This document shows, piece after piece, positions 45,022 to 54,144 of a DNA stretch of 64,000 nucleotides (positions are counted from its first letter, which is position 1; each line of letters opens with the position of its first letter). This stretch comes from an uncultured Candidatus Melainabacteria bacterium (lineage in GTDB: Bacteria; Cyanobacteriota; Vampirovibrionia; Gastranaerophilales; Gastranaerophilaceae). The notes beneath the pieces are model-generated. The model ran no database searches, had not been told where the DNA came from, and was given only the letters and a program-made list of their open reading frames with translations. The DNA is taken from contig CAKVLN010000008.1 of the NCBI GenBank assembly GCA_934757275.1, positions 1 to 64,000 of the forward strand. The letters run 5' to 3'. The position numbers and the translations under genes were made by a program.

Positions 45022-45717
45022 ATGCAAATTTTAAATAACAATATATCAAATACAAATTTTACAGGTGCTTTTAGAATAAAACCGCAAGACGTGAAGGCAA
45101 AGGCTGAAATTCCAGCAATGTTTACGCAAGGCAAACAAGTTTTTCATAATGTTCTCGAAAAAGGCGATGAAGTAATTGTTCTAAGAGATAATTACGACAA
45201 AAGGGTTGGCAAGTATATTCAAGAAAATGGTTTGACAAACCTTGAGTATTACCCAAAAATCAACACAAAATCTGGATTAGATGACGAACAACCAGAAGGC
45301 TTAATTCAGTTGATGAAAGATAAAACTGCTGAAATAAAGACTGAATTAGAGGACATTTTTGCAACCATAAGTGGACAAAAAGGGATTAGAAGACCTAAAA
45401 AATTCAGAGCAGAAAAAGAAGTCAAAAAGATTGCTAACGCTTTGAGGTTAAACATTGAAAACCCAGAAATCACAACAAGTAAAAACGTTACACGAATTAG
45501 AGATAACCAAAAAGGACGCACAATTGAGGTTATTGCGACAAATCCTGCAACTAGTTATGTTTATGTAAAACCAGATTCTTTGAACGAGGATTCTACAAAG
45601 TGCATAATTAACACACAAGGTCAAGTTGTAAAAAGATTTGAAACCCCAAAAGATATTACCAAATTCATGAAAAAGTTTAAAGAGATGAAAGAAAGCGGAG
45701 TTAATATATTGGTTTAG
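45022..45717 (+). CDS. Tagged hypothetical protein
   Basis: 231 aa starting MQILNNNISNTNFTGAFRIK, a good tag. A basic helical middle (GIRRPKKFRAEKEVKKIAN) and an alpha/beta C-terminal part; no known domain. Strong AAGGAGA site. Divergent from dnaN. Confidence 0.75.
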   Translation: MQILNNNISNTNFTGAFRIKPQDVKAKAEIPAMFTQGKQVFHNVLEKGDEVIVLRDNYDKRVGKYIQENGLTNLEYYPKINTKSGLDDEQPEGLIQLMKDKTAEIKTELEDIFATISGQKGIRRPKKFRAEKEVKKIANALRLNIENPEITTSKNVTRIRDNQKGRTIEVIATNPATSYVYVKPDSLNEDSTKCIINTQGQVVKRFETPKDITKFMKKFKEMKESGVNILV

Positions 45718-45749
45718 GTTTGAGTTATATTTAACCTTCTTTTTCTGGG

Positions 45750-45895
45750 CGAAAAGGTGAATAAGTGAATAGGTGAATGAGTGAATAAGTTCGTTTTAGA
45801 GTGGTTGTTGGGCTGAAAGCCCAACCTACTTTGTGCATAAATAGTTAAACGCCAAGTTATTACGAGGAACGAGAGTGACGAAGTAATCCATATCT
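45750..45895. repeat. Cluster: single octamer arm, REP-like palindrome, CATTGCGAG-type repeat
   Basis: 45754-45791 is a purine octamer arm (GTGAATAA, GTGAATAG, GTGAATGA, GTGAATAA) without partner. 45807-45829 is a reverse GTAG-footed palindrome (GTAGGTTGGGCTTTCAGC...). 45848-45892 is a GTTATTACGAGGAACGAGAG block. The rest of the 390-bp gap is A/T-rich leader of the 51-aa gene. Confidence 0.65.
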
Positions 45896-46107
45896 AATTT
45901 TTTCTTACAATTCTTGACTTAATACAAATAATCCTTAAATACCTATTACAACTCGTTTTTACATTTTTATGTAACGAATTGTAAATCTTTGTTTAAAAAT
46001 CCTAAAGTTTTTCAAAAAAATGCCGATATAAAAACTGTAAGCAAAAGCAAAGGACAAACAAAACAGAAAGTACCCCACCCGAAGATTTAGGAAAGGATTA
46101 AAAAAAT

Positions 46108-46263
46108 ATGCGTATCGAAAATGAAATGTTATCAAGATTCAACAAAGTACAAGATTTAGAACAAAATTCAATTAACATGTCATTGTCACAAGAATTGGAC
46201 TTCTTCTTTGATAATGTAATGGACACAGTAGTCGACTATTTCAAAGAAGAAGTCACTGTTTAA
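46108..46263 (+). CDS. 51-aa small protein
   Basis: MRIENEMLSRFNKVQDLEQN..., 51 aa, acidic and helical, rich in Asp, Glu, Phe and Val at the C-terminus (FFDNVMDTVVDYFKEEVTV). GGAAAGG site upstream and a clear terminator downstream, so it is an independent unit. The MRIE opening recalls the solenoid tags but the NFxG part is missing. Confidence 0.65.
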   Translation: MRIENEMLSRFNKVQDLEQNSINMSLSQELDFFFDNVMDTVVDYFKEEVTV

Positions 46264-46308
46264 TATTAAGCGAGACTCAATCATACACATTTATTCCAAA
46301 AAAATTAC

Positions 46309-46335
46309 AACCGTAAGTTTACTTACGGTTTTTTA
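46309..46335 (+). terminator. Terminator of the 51-aa gene
   Basis: ACCGTAAG-TTTA-CTTACGGT followed by T6. The loop and 3' arm overlap the -35 region of the next promoter. Confidence 0.9.
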
Positions 46336-46346
46336 TTTTGTATAAT
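46318..46346 (+). promoter_or_regulatory. Leaderless-type promoter of the dCMP deaminase gene
   Basis: -35-like TTTACT (46318-46323), 17-bp spacer, TATAAT (46341-46346), then 6 bp to the ATG at 46353. The -35 lies in the terminator hairpin, so readthrough or folding could affect its use. Confidence 0.6.
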
Positions 46347-46352
46347 GCAGGT

Positions 46353-46814
46353 ATGGCAATAAAAAGTTGGACAGATTATTTTTTAGATTTGGCAAAAACT
46401 TGCTCTTCACGTTCTAATTGTTTGAGAGCGCAAGTTGGTGCAGTTATTGTTGGACAAGACAAAAAAATTAAGGCAACCGGCTACAACGGCACTCCATCAG
46501 GCGTTGAATCCTGTTACGAGCGTGGCGAATGTTACAGAATAAAAAACAAAATTCCTTCTGGAACATGTTACGAAACTTGTCGTTCAATTCATGCAGAACA
46601 AAATGCCATTATTCAGGCAGGACAAGACCGTTGCACAGGAGCTTCAATGTACATTTATGGTCACAATTTCATTTGCATTCTTTGCAAAAGATTTATTGTG
46701 CAATCAGGAATCGTTGATGTTTACTTAAAAAAAGATGATAACGCTCCAATTCTTCATGTTTCAGTAGAGGATATCAGAAGAGAGCTAGAAAACCCGCAAG
46801 TTGTTAATCAATAA
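46353..46814 (+). CDS. comEB: Deoxycytidylate (dCMP) deaminase, ComEB-like
   Basis: 153 aa. Zinc-deaminase motif HAEQNAI with the Cys pair in HNFICILCKRF, plus the extra Cys/His cluster (CSSRSNCLRAQVGAVIV, CYERGECYR) typical of dCMP deaminases. Supplies dUMP for thymidylate. Start at the ATG 46353; TTG at 46338 would overlap the -10 box. Confidence 0.93.
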   Translation: MAIKSWTDYFLDLAKTCSSRSNCLRAQVGAVIVGQDKKIKATGYNGTPSGVESCYERGECYRIKNKIPSGTCYETCRSIHAEQNAIIQAGQDRCTGASMYIYGHNFICILCKRFIVQSGIVDVYLKKDDNAPILHVSVEDIRRELENPQVVNQ

Positions 46815-46820
46815 TAGGTT

Positions 46821-47198
46821 TTAAGAAGAGCATTTTTTGATATGTTCTTCTAATTTTTTGAACACTTCATCACCAATCACATGCTCAATTTTGCAGGCAG
46901 TTTCTTCTGCTAAAGTCTTATCAACTCCGAGAATTTTTTCAAAAAACATAGACAAGGTTTCGTGCTTTTTGATAACTTCTTCAGCTTTCTTGACGCCAAT
47001 TTCGGTTATAGAAATAACTCCATAATGTCCGTAATTAATCAAACCTAGCTGTTCCAATTTTTGCAAAGCTTCGGTCGTAGAGGCTCTTGATACGTTCAAA
47101 CGTCGAGAAACATCAATAGCTTTGACTTTGTTTTCTGATTTATAAATGCTATAAACTGCTTCAATATAATCTTCTAAACTTGAAGAGATTTCAGCCAT
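46821..47198 (-). CDS. DtxR/MntR-family metal-dependent regulator
   Basis: 125 aa from the ATG at 47198, which has GGAGG 6 bases upstream. A winged helix (SLEDYIEAVYSIYK, VSRRLNVSRASTTEALQKLE) and a dimerisation/metal domain (HETLSMFFEKILGV, AEETACKIEHVIGDEV). Lacks the C-terminal SH3-like domain of DtxR, so is MntR-sized. Represses metal uptake genes in response to Mn or Fe; its start is inside folC. Confidence 0.88.
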   Translation of the reverse strand: MAEISSSLEDYIEAVYSIYKSENKVKAIDVSRRLNVSRASTTEALQKLEQLGLINYGHYGVISITEIGVKKAEEVIKKHETLSMFFEKILGVDKTLAEETACKIEHVIGDEVFKKLEEHIKKCSS

Positions 47199-48325
47199 TT
47201 CATTCCTCCAATCATATAAAAAGAACCGCAAATAATATTAAGTTTGTCGTCAGTGAGTTTTTGATGTTCGTATTTTTGAACCTCAAAAGGACATTCTGCC
47301 TTCAATTCCTCATAAGTACAAGCGTTTGGGTAGTCAAATTCGTTTAAATAAACCTCGTCGCCTTTTCTAAACAAAATATTCATCATCTTTGCGTAGTCTT
47401 TGTTTTTGAGGCAACCGAAGATAAAACGTCTTTCCTCGCTTGGAAAATAATCGTCAAGGTTTTCTCTCAAGGCTTGCACGCCGTTAGGGTTGTGCGAGGC
47501 GTCAACAATCAAATTTTCAACTGGGAAATATTGAAATCTACAAGGGTTTTGCACTTTCCTTAGTCCAGCAAGAATTTTCGTATCATCAATGTCTTTGAAA
47601 ACGTAGTTAATCGCATTTATCGCAAGCGCAAGGTTTTCAACTTGGTGATTGCCTTTAAGCGTTAAGGCGTCAACAAACTCAGGCTTAACAAAAGGTGTTG
47701 CCAAAATAAACATTGAGTCCATCTCGTCAGCCTTATCTCTAATTGCCTCATAGCCCATAGAGGTAATTATTGGACAATTTTTCTTAATTATTCCAGCTTT
47801 TTCATAAGCTATTTTTTCCTTTGTGTCGCCTAATCTTTCGGTGTGGTCTAAATCAATCTGCGTAATTATTGCACAGAGATTTTTTTCTATAACATTTGTT
47901 GCGTCTAATCTACCGCCCAAACCAGTTTCAAGTATTGCAACATCGACATTTTTGCGTTTAAAGTACAAAAACATCATCACCGTAAGAATTTCAAATTCTG
48001 TTAAGTGTATACCGCAGTTACAGATTTCATTTACATAATTTGCAAACTCTTCTTTTGAAATTTCAACGCCACAAACTTTAATTCTTTCGGTATACTCCCA
48101 AATATGCGGGCTTGTATAAAGTCCAGTTTTGTAACCTGCCTCTCTTAAAATTGCGTCCAAAATTGTGCAGACAGAGCCTTTGCCGTTAGTTCCAGCAACA
48201 TGAATACATTTCAAATCTTTTTGTGGGTTGCCAAATTTTTCGAGCGCTGATTTGACTCTCTCCAGCCCTAAATCTATATAAAATTTGCCTTTACTTGTAA
48301 GTAGTTTTATTGCGTCTTGATACAT
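47174..48325 (-). CDS. folC: Folylpolyglutamate/dihydrofolate synthase FolC
   Basis: 383 aa. Mur-ligase fold with HVAGTNGKGSVCTILDAILREAG (P-loop), GLYTSPHIWEYTERI, TGLGGRLDATNV and the DHTERLG metal site. Adds glutamate to folate. Slightly shorter than usual (about 420). The end overlaps the DtxR gene by 25 bases. Confidence 0.95.
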   Translation of the reverse strand: MYQDAIKLLTSKGKFYIDLGLERVKSALEKFGNPQKDLKCIHVAGTNGKGSVCTILDAILREAGYKTGLYTSPHIWEYTERIKVCGVEISKEEFANYVNEICNCGIHLTEFEILTVMMFLYFKRKNVDVAILETGLGGRLDATNVIEKNLCAIITQIDLDHTERLGDTKEKIAYEKAGIIKKNCPIITSMGYEAIRDKADEMDSMFILATPFVKPEFVDALTLKGNHQVENLALAINAINYVFKDIDDTKILAGLRKVQNPCRFQYFPVENLIVDASHNPNGVQALRENLDDYFPSEERRFIFGCLKNKDYAKMMNILFRKGDEVYLNEFDYPNACTYEELKAECPFEVQKYEHQKLTDDKLNIICGSFYMIGGMKWLKSLQV

Positions 48326-48426
48326 TTAATTAACTTTCTGAATTTTATGCAGGCGTACGCTTGTTGTATTTGTTTTGCAAATTCGGGTTATTCCCTCGCC
48401 TTACAAGACAGGGTTAGGGTGATGCT

Positions 48427-50280
48427 CTAAGCTTCACTTTCTGCAGGAAGCTGGTTTTTGGGAATGTATTCTTCAATTTCCTCTGGTGGAGGATTTATTG
48501 GAAGTCTAAAACCAAAAGTTGAACCTTCGCCTTCTTTAGAATTAACAAATACTTGTCCGTGGTGGTGCTTTTCTACTGTAACTTTAACAAGGTGCAAGCC
48601 TAAACCAGTGCCTTTAACTGTGTGAGTAGCATTTTCGCATCTATAAAATCTGTCAAATACCTTTTTCTGGTCTTTTTCTGAAATTCCAGGGCCTTGGTCT
48701 TCAACGCTCACTTCTACATACTCGCCATCACGAGAACGCTCTACACGCACCTTGATTCTCTTGCCGTCTGGTGAATATTTAATCGCATTTGACAAAATAT
48801 TCATAAACGCACGAGAAATACTGTCTACGTTCAAGTAGATTTGTGGCAAATCAGGTTCTTTCATAATAGAAATAGTCAAATCGTGTTCTTTTGCGAGTAC
48901 TTGAACTTGATTTACTGCATCTTCAACGATTTCAATGATATCCTGCTTAGTTTTTTCCATGTGAACATTTTGAGCTTCATATCTTGAGAAATCAAGAATA
49001 TCGTTAACCATTCGGTTAAGTCTGATAATTTCTTGGTTCATTACGCCAATAAATTCTCTTTGAGTATTGAAGTCAAAATCGTTACCGTAGTTGTAAAGTG
49101 TATCAATGTAGCTTCTTAAAACAGTTACAGGAGTTCTCAATTCGTGAGAAACATTAGAAATGAAGTTAGAACGCAATTGATCCATTTCAACATCTTTTGT
49201 AACGTCAATCAATACAATAATGTAGCCAACATAAGAATTTGAACGTGTGAACATTGGTGAAATCAAACATTTCAAAATTCTTTGGTCAATTGTAATGTTG
49301 AATGGTACAGGCGTGCCATCATCATCAAGTGGTGTGTCTTTAAATTCTGTGATTTTGTTTGCAAAACAAAATTCTCCGCTAGAATCGCAGAATTGTTGAA
49401 TTTGGCTATTAAGGATATCCTCTTCTTCAACCTCTAGCAATCTTTTGGCGTAATTGTTTACCATAATAACTTTGTCGTGGTTGTCACAAACAACAACACC
49501 GTTCACAATACTCATCAACACAGATTCAAGCTTGTTACGCTCAAAAGTTAGGCTCTCAATTGTTTGTTCGTTGTAACGGCTCAAACGCTCAGACATATCG
49601 TTGAAGGCAGAATAAAGTTCTTTGATTTCCTTATCAACGTCTTTGTCGTCCAATTTGTAGCCAAATTCGCCAGAAGAAATTTTCTTAACACCTTGGTGTA
49701 ATTTTCTAAGTTCTCTAGTAACGATAGAGGTGTTCATGTAAATAATGCCGACAATTACAAGCCATGCAAGCAAGAAAACGATTGCAAGCGAGGTGTTTGA
49801 GGTTGCAGAAACCTTGTCCATAATTGTTCCAGAAAGCCCAACTTCAACAGAACCAACGTTCATAGAGTTGCTCATATTTTTGACAATCATTGGCGAACTT
49901 ACTGTTATACGAGCCTTTTCAGCTTGGTCTGGATAATCGTCTTTGCTGGAATAAATAATTTTTGATTTATTGTCTTTAAAAACAATGTATGCAATGTCGT
50001 TGTTGCTCTTTAGTACAGAAAGTGAATTTGCTCGAAGTGCATCGTATTTTGCCAATTCTGGAACTTCTTTTGTAACTTCAACGCCTTCAATTGCAAGAGT
50101 TTTAGAAAGAACTTGTCCAAAATTCTTGTACGCACTGTTCATATTTTGGCTGATACTATAAGTCGCAAAGCCAGCAGATGCAAGGATAAAAGCGGTACTA
50201 ACTCCTAAACCCGCAAGAATTAAACGAGTTTGAGCAGTCATACTCTTCTTCTTTTTTTTGTTTTCCACACCACTTTCCAT
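48427..50280 (-). CDS. Membrane sensor histidine kinase (HAMP-PAS-HisKA-HATPase)
   Basis: 617 aa. Helix 1 about 18-44, an extracytoplasmic sensor of about 115 residues, helix 2 about 163-187, HAMP, a PAS domain (about 255-370), HisKA with phospho-His in FISNVSHELRTPVTVLR, and HATPase with NILSNAIKYSP, DQGPGIS and GTGLGLHLVK. Layout as in VicK/PhoR. No response regulator adjoins it, so it is either orphan or its partner lies elsewhere. Confidence 0.93.
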   Translation of the reverse strand: MESGVENKKKKKSMTAQTRLILAGLGVSTAFILASAGFATYSISQNMNSAYKNFGQVLSKTLAIEGVEVTKEVPELAKYDALRANSLSVLKSNNDIAYIVFKDNKSKIIYSSKDDYPDQAEKARITVSSPMIVKNMSNSMNVGSVEVGLSGTIMDKVSATSNTSLAIVFLLAWLVIVGIIYMNTSIVTRELRKLHQGVKKISSGEFGYKLDDKDVDKEIKELYSAFNDMSERLSRYNEQTIESLTFERNKLESVLMSIVNGVVVCDNHDKVIMVNNYAKRLLEVEEEDILNSQIQQFCDSSGEFCFANKITEFKDTPLDDDGTPVPFNITIDQRILKCLISPMFTRSNSYVGYIIVLIDVTKDVEMDQLRSNFISNVSHELRTPVTVLRSYIDTLYNYGNDFDFNTQREFIGVMNQEIIRLNRMVNDILDFSRYEAQNVHMEKTKQDIIEIVEDAVNQVQVLAKEHDLTISIMKEPDLPQIYLNVDSISRAFMNILSNAIKYSPDGKRIKVRVERSRDGEYVEVSVEDQGPGISEKDQKKVFDRFYRCENATHTVKGTGLGLHLVKVTVEKHHHGQVFVNSKEGEGSTFGFRLPINPPPEEIEEYIPKNQLPAESEA

Positions 50281-50339
50281 AACGAAATTATAGCATGTAA
50301 AGTTTTTTTAAGCAATGTTGAAAGTTGAAATGGGGGGAG

Positions 50340-50500
50340 GGAAAGTGAATAGGTGAATAGGTCAATAGGTCAATAAGTGAATAAGTGAATAGGTGAATAA
50401 GTTCATTTTAGTTATTTTCTATGTTGAACCTTGTTAAATATTGAAAATATTTAATACGAACTTATTCACTCATTTACTTATTGACTTATTCACTTTCATG
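50340..50500. repeat. Octamer-armed hairpin with inverted core
   Basis: Left arm GTGAATAG (twice), GTCAATAG, GTCAATAA, GTGAATAA (twice), GTGAATAG, then AGTTCATTTTAG; right arm ACGAACTTATTCACTC.... The core is the GT-type core in reverse orientation relative to 5485-5665. It lies in the 442-bp gap between the kinase and the adaptor gene; a GGGCTTGAGG-AAA-CCTCAAACCC hairpin is at 50548-50570. Confidence 0.8.
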
Positions 50501-50604
50501 TCTTAGAAACGTGAAATAATTTTAACATTATTAAAATAATAAAAGGGCTTGAGGAAACCTCAAACCCGCAGAGTCGTAATACTGAAATAGTCTAAAATTT
50601 TTAA

Positions 50605-50738
50605 GTCGATAAGTGAATGAGTGACTAGGTGAATAAGTTCATTTTTGTTATTATTAATTCTAAATTTTGTTAGATACTGAATATAGAATATTTAAAACGA
50701 ACTTATTCACTCACTCACCTATTCACTTATTCACTTTC
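50605..50738. repeat. Octamer-armed hairpin supplying the emrA-like stop codon
   Basis: Left arm GTCGATAA, GTGAATGA, GTGACTAG, GTGAATAA; right arm TTATTCAC, TCACTCACC, TATTCACT, TATTCACT. The right arm (minus strand) encodes the last residues V-N-K and the TGA of the adaptor gene. Confidence 0.8.
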
Positions 50739-51751
50739 TTATAATAATCTCTAATCTTAACCTTTGGAACTACTGACATTCCAGGAATTACAGAATATTC
50801 TTGCAAATCTTCTTTATTAATAAACACAATTTTTACAGGTATTCTTTGCACAATTTTTACGAAAGAACCAACTGCATTTTCTGGTGGGAATAAACTTGCT
50901 TTTGCGCCAGAACTTCTTTGGATACTGTCAATCTTACATTTGAAAACTTTGTCTGGGTATGTATCAATTTTTACATCAACGTCCATACCTTCCTTCATGT
51001 GTGTCAACTGTGTTTCTTTGTAGTTTGCTACCACCCAAACATCATGTGGAACAACAACAAATAATGGGCTACCAGGTTGAACCATCATACCAACTTCAAC
51101 TTTTTTGTTAGAAACTGTACCATCGATTGGAGCTTTGATGTCTGTGTATTCCAACGCTAGTTCTGCTGCACGTTTTTGAGCCTTCAATACATTCAAATCT
51201 GCGTCAGCAACTTTTGCACTCTTTGCAGGATTTTTAGAAAAAATTGATTGGTCAGCAGTTGTTTGTTTTGCTTGAATTGTTTCTAAGTTTGTTCTTGCTC
51301 TATCCAAAGTTTGTTTAGAAACTGCACCCGCTTTGTAAAGATTTTCGTATCTTTCAACATCTTTTCTTGCTAATTCAATTTCAGAATTTGCTGCACTTAA
51401 ATTTGCGTGTGCATTTTGTTGATTTAATAGCGCTTTTTCATACGCTGCAGTTGCTTGGTCTAATTTAACTTGATAGTCTACTTTATCAATTACTGCAACA
51501 ACTTGACCAGCTTTAACTGGTTGGTTGTCTTTCACTAGAACTTTTACAATTTGCCCAGAAACCTTAGGCGAAACAGATACCGTCGTTGTTTCAACATAAG
51601 CATCATCTGTTGATTCAGAACCTAAAGTGTCATAAATAAAATAACCGCCAACAAGAATTGCAACTATTGCTAAAAAAGTGAAAATGTATCTCTTTTTAAC
51701 AGGTAATTGCTTTGTCGCCTCTTTTTTTTCAATTTTATTTTCATCGCTCAT
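50723..51751 (-). CDS. HlyD/EmrA-type membrane fusion protein
   Basis: 342 aa from the ATG at 51751. One membrane helix (about 22-44), then the biotinyl-lipoyl-like halves (SPKVSGQIVKVLVKDNQPVKAGQVV and ADIKAPIDGTVSNKKVEVG), a coiled-coil hairpin between them and a beta-barrel with VVANYKETQL. Bridges an inner-membrane pump to TolC. The pump (EmrB/MFS) is not in the window. C-terminal VNK-stop is encoded by an octamer repeat. Operon with marR. Confidence 0.9.
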   Translation of the reverse strand: MSDENKIEKKEATKQLPVKKRYIFTFLAIVAILVGGYFIYDTLGSESTDDAYVETTTVSVSPKVSGQIVKVLVKDNQPVKAGQVVAVIDKVDYQVKLDQATAAYEKALLNQQNAHANLSAANSEIELARKDVERYENLYKAGAVSKQTLDRARTNLETIQAKQTTADQSIFSKNPAKSAKVADADLNVLKAQKRAAELALEYTDIKAPIDGTVSNKKVEVGMMVQPGSPLFVVVPHDVWVVANYKETQLTHMKEGMDVDVKIDTYPDKVFKCKIDSIQRSSGAKASLFPPENAVGSFVKIVQRIPVKIVFINKEDLQEYSVIPGMSVVPKVKIRDYYKKVNK

Positions 51752-51800
51752 AGTATATTGCCTTTCGTTCAAAATGGATAAATATTACCTTATTCACATT

Positions 51801-52256
51801 CTATATTTGTATTTCTAATGTTTCATCAAGAATTTCTCTCAATTGTTGCAACAATTCACCAACTCTTGCAACATCACTGTTATCAATCATATTTTTAACT
51901 TGTAAATAATGAGGTCTAATTTTGTCAAGAACAAATTCTGCTTTCTTTCTTCCTTCATCTGTGATTTCAACAATTTTCACTGGTCGATTATTTTTTATTG
52001 AAAGTGTTCTTGTTATATAACCTTGTTTCTCCAAACCATCTAAAAGCTTGCCAGTATTAGCTCTATCTTTTAAAATTATTTTGGCTAAATCTCTTTGACA
52101 CATCTTTGGACTATTAGCCAAAACGTCCAAAACGGTATATTCTTCACAACTTATGCCTGCATTATATTTTTCAAATACTTGCGAACCCAAAAGCTTGCAG
52201 TATTTTGCAGTTAATTCAATTTGATAAAATATTGTATCTGTAAAATGTGTTTGCAT
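51801..52256 (-). CDS. MarR-family repressor
   Basis: 151 aa, one winged helix (YTVLDVLANSPKMCQRDLAK, KDRANTGKLLDGLEKQGYI, beta wing SIKNNRPVKIVEIT) between dimerisation helices. Precedes the emrA-like gene by 50 bp, as in emrRAB. Palindromic operators lie just upstream on both sides of the divergent gap. Confidence 0.92.
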   Translation of the reverse strand: MQTHFTDTIFYQIELTAKYCKLLGSQVFEKYNAGISCEEYTVLDVLANSPKMCQRDLAKIILKDRANTGKLLDGLEKQGYITRTLSIKNNRPVKIVEITDEGRKKAEFVLDKIRPHYLQVKNMIDNSDVARVGELLQQLREILDETLEIQI

Positions 52257-52269
52257 TTTTTAAATCAAT

Positions 52270-52317
52270 CCTCTATTTGAAGTATGTTATTTTCGCAACA
52301 TGTTGCAAATGCAACAC
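52270..52317. promoter_or_regulatory. MarR-type operator block, copy 1 (marR side)
   Basis: Contains the palindromes GCAACATGTTGC (52295-52306) and TGTTGCAAATGCAACA (52301-52316), overlapping. The whole 48-bp block is repeated at 52561-52608 with one base change. Likely bound by the adjacent MarR protein. Confidence 0.75.
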
Positions 52318-52422
52318 ATTAATACTAACATTCTTTTTTTGAAAAATCAAGAGGGGAAAATATTTTATCACGCTTAACGTTTTTTAGGCTAATAATCTTC
52401 TCAAATTATGAAAACAATTAAA

Positions 52423-52490
52423 CCGCCCTAGTTAGGGAGGTCGCAGTTGTTCGAGCGATAGCGAGTTACAAATGCTGGTGGGTATTAACA
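52423..52490. repeat. Dispersed repeat, CCGCCCT...GGGTGGGTATT family
   Basis: AACCGCCCTAGTTAGGGAGG, GTCGCAGTTGTTCGAGCG and GCTGGTGGGTATTAAC, related in inverted form to 19371-19441. It lies between the two operator blocks, and is followed by AAAGGAGGTAAC without a following gene. Confidence 0.65.
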
Positions 52491-52560
52491 AAGGAGGTAA
52501 CTAAAAATTGAGTAAATAAAAGAAATCTATATGTAATTTATCGCAAATCAAGAAATCACT

Positions 52561-52608
52561 CCTCTATTTGAAGTATGTTATTTTCGCAACATGTTGCAAA
52601 CGCAACAC
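52561..52608. promoter_or_regulatory. MarR-type operator block, copy 2 (tolC side)
   Basis: Palindromes GCAACATGTTGC (52586-52597) and TGTTGCAAACGCAACA (52592-52607). The -35 of the promoter at 52594 lies within them, so binding would block transcription of the channel gene. Confidence 0.75.
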
Positions 52609-52622
52609 ACTTGTGCTATGAT
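52594..52622 (+). promoter_or_regulatory. Promoter of the TolC-like gene
   Basis: -35 TTGCAA (52594-52599), 17-bp spacer, -10 TATGAT (52617-52622). The -35 is inside the MarR operator. Confidence 0.75.
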
Positions 52623-52668
52623 TTCATGTAATAAATCAAATGCTTTAATCAAAGAAAGAGAAAAAGAT

Positions 52669-54069
52669 ATGAAAAAGTTATTATCACTAGCTATATTATT
52701 ATCATTGAGCGTAGGCAATGCAGTTCCAGTTTTGGCTGCACAAAAGACTGTTTTGAAAGCTGGCGCAGAGCAATCAATTGACAAAAACAAGAAAAAAGAG
52801 TCTGCTAAAGTTAAGCCGACAAGAAATAAATATGAATATGTAAACCTTGCTTGGTGGGCGCAATTTAATGACGAATATTTGAATGATTATATTGTAAAAG
52901 CAGTTGAGAATAACAAAGATTTAAAAATGGCAACATTAACAATAGATGAATATTATCAAAATGTTGTAATGCAAAGAGCTGGCGAACTTCCAACACTTCA
53001 AGCTGGTTTCTTCCCAGGGTATGGAAAGTTTATTGGCCCATCATCAGGCGGTTTTGCTTTGCCGATTGTCGCAAATTATGAGTTAGATTTGTTTGGCAAA
53101 AACCATAACAAAACGACTGCAATCAGAAAACTTTACGAAGCATCGATTTTAGATGAACAATCAGCCTACATTTCTATTGCCTCTTCTGTTGGAAGTGTTT
53201 ATGTAAACATCGTGAAATTAGATGCAATGATTGATTTGCAAGAAGATATTGTAAAATTAAGAAAAGAAATTTTTGAAATTATGTCAGTAAGTAACGCAGA
53301 AGGTATTGTATCAACTTCTGATCTTGTAAAAGCAAACAAGGCTTATATCTCTGGCGTTGCAGACTTAACCGATTTACAGAAGGAAAGAACAAAGCTTCTA
53401 CACCAATTAGCGGTTTTGATTGGTGATAGTCCAAATAATATTGAGGAATACAAAAGAACAGATTACAGAAAATTGGCGTTCTCTGGTTCTATTCCAGAAT
53501 ATGTAAGTTCTGATGTTATTATGCAAAGACCAGACTATAGAAAAGCTGAAAAAATGCTTGAAAAAGCTGGCATTGACGTTCGAGTTGCAAGAAAAGAAAT
53601 GTTACCAACTCTTAGTCTAGGTGGCGGCGTATTATTCAATGCAAAACATTTTGAAAGCTTGTTTACAACCTCACAAATGATTTGGGGTTTAGGCGGTTCA
53701 ATAATGCAACCTCTTTTTGCTGGTGGTAAAATCAAGGCTAATTTGAAGGCTAAGAAAATTGCTTATGAAAGAAGTTTGAAAAACTATGAGAAAGTAAATT
53801 TGACTTCAATGCAAGAGGTTAATGATTCATTAGTTTCAGTGAACATGGACAAAGAAAAATTAGCTAAGCAAAAGAAAATACAAGAACTTGAACAAAAAGA
53901 CTTCAAACTTTCTCAAGACAAATTTAATCAAGGTGTGATTGCAAAATTAGACTTGAACCAAATGGAAGAAAATTTGCTAACAGTTAACAAGTTGGTTTAT
54001 TCTACAGAATTTGATTGTATGGTTGATTATATCAGTTTCTATAAAGCAATTGCAGCTCAGAAGATTTAA
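52669..54069 (+). CDS. Outer membrane efflux channel (TolC/NodT family)
   Basis: 466 aa from the ATG at 52669 (AAAGAGAAAAAG upstream; the earlier in-frame ATG overlaps the promoter). Signal peptide 1-24, cleaved after VLA. Two repeats of the outer-membrane efflux fold: YELDLFGKNHNKTTAIRKLY is the NodT hallmark, and LSLGGGVLFN, MQPLFAGGKIKANLKAKK are the second-half marks. No lipobox Cys, unlike many NodT proteins. Exports with the adaptor at 50723 under MarR control. Confidence 0.93.
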   Translation: MKKLLSLAILLSLSVGNAVPVLAAQKTVLKAGAEQSIDKNKKKESAKVKPTRNKYEYVNLAWWAQFNDEYLNDYIVKAVENNKDLKMATLTIDEYYQNVVMQRAGELPTLQAGFFPGYGKFIGPSSGGFALPIVANYELDLFGKNHNKTTAIRKLYEASILDEQSAYISIASSVGSVYVNIVKLDAMIDLQEDIVKLRKEIFEIMSVSNAEGIVSTSDLVKANKAYISGVADLTDLQKERTKLLHQLAVLIGDSPNNIEEYKRTDYRKLAFSGSIPEYVSSDVIMQRPDYRKAEKMLEKAGIDVRVARKEMLPTLSLGGGVLFNAKHFESLFTTSQMIWGLGGSIMQPLFAGGKIKANLKAKKIAYERSLKNYEKVNLTSMQEVNDSLVSVNMDKEKLAKQKKIQELEQKDFKLSQDKFNQGVIAKLDLNQMEENLLTVNKLVYSTEFDCMVDYISFYKAIAAQKI

Positions 54070-54092
54070 GAGAACTGTGGACAAAGATTACT

Positions 54093-54123
54093 AAAAGGTG
54101 CGCCAATGGCGCACCTTTTTTTG
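54093..54123. terminator. Bidirectional terminator
   Basis: AAAAGGTGCGCC-AAT-GGCGCACCTTTTTTT between converging genes. Confidence 0.92.
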
Positions 54124-54144
54124 ATTAAATATAAACAATCAAAC

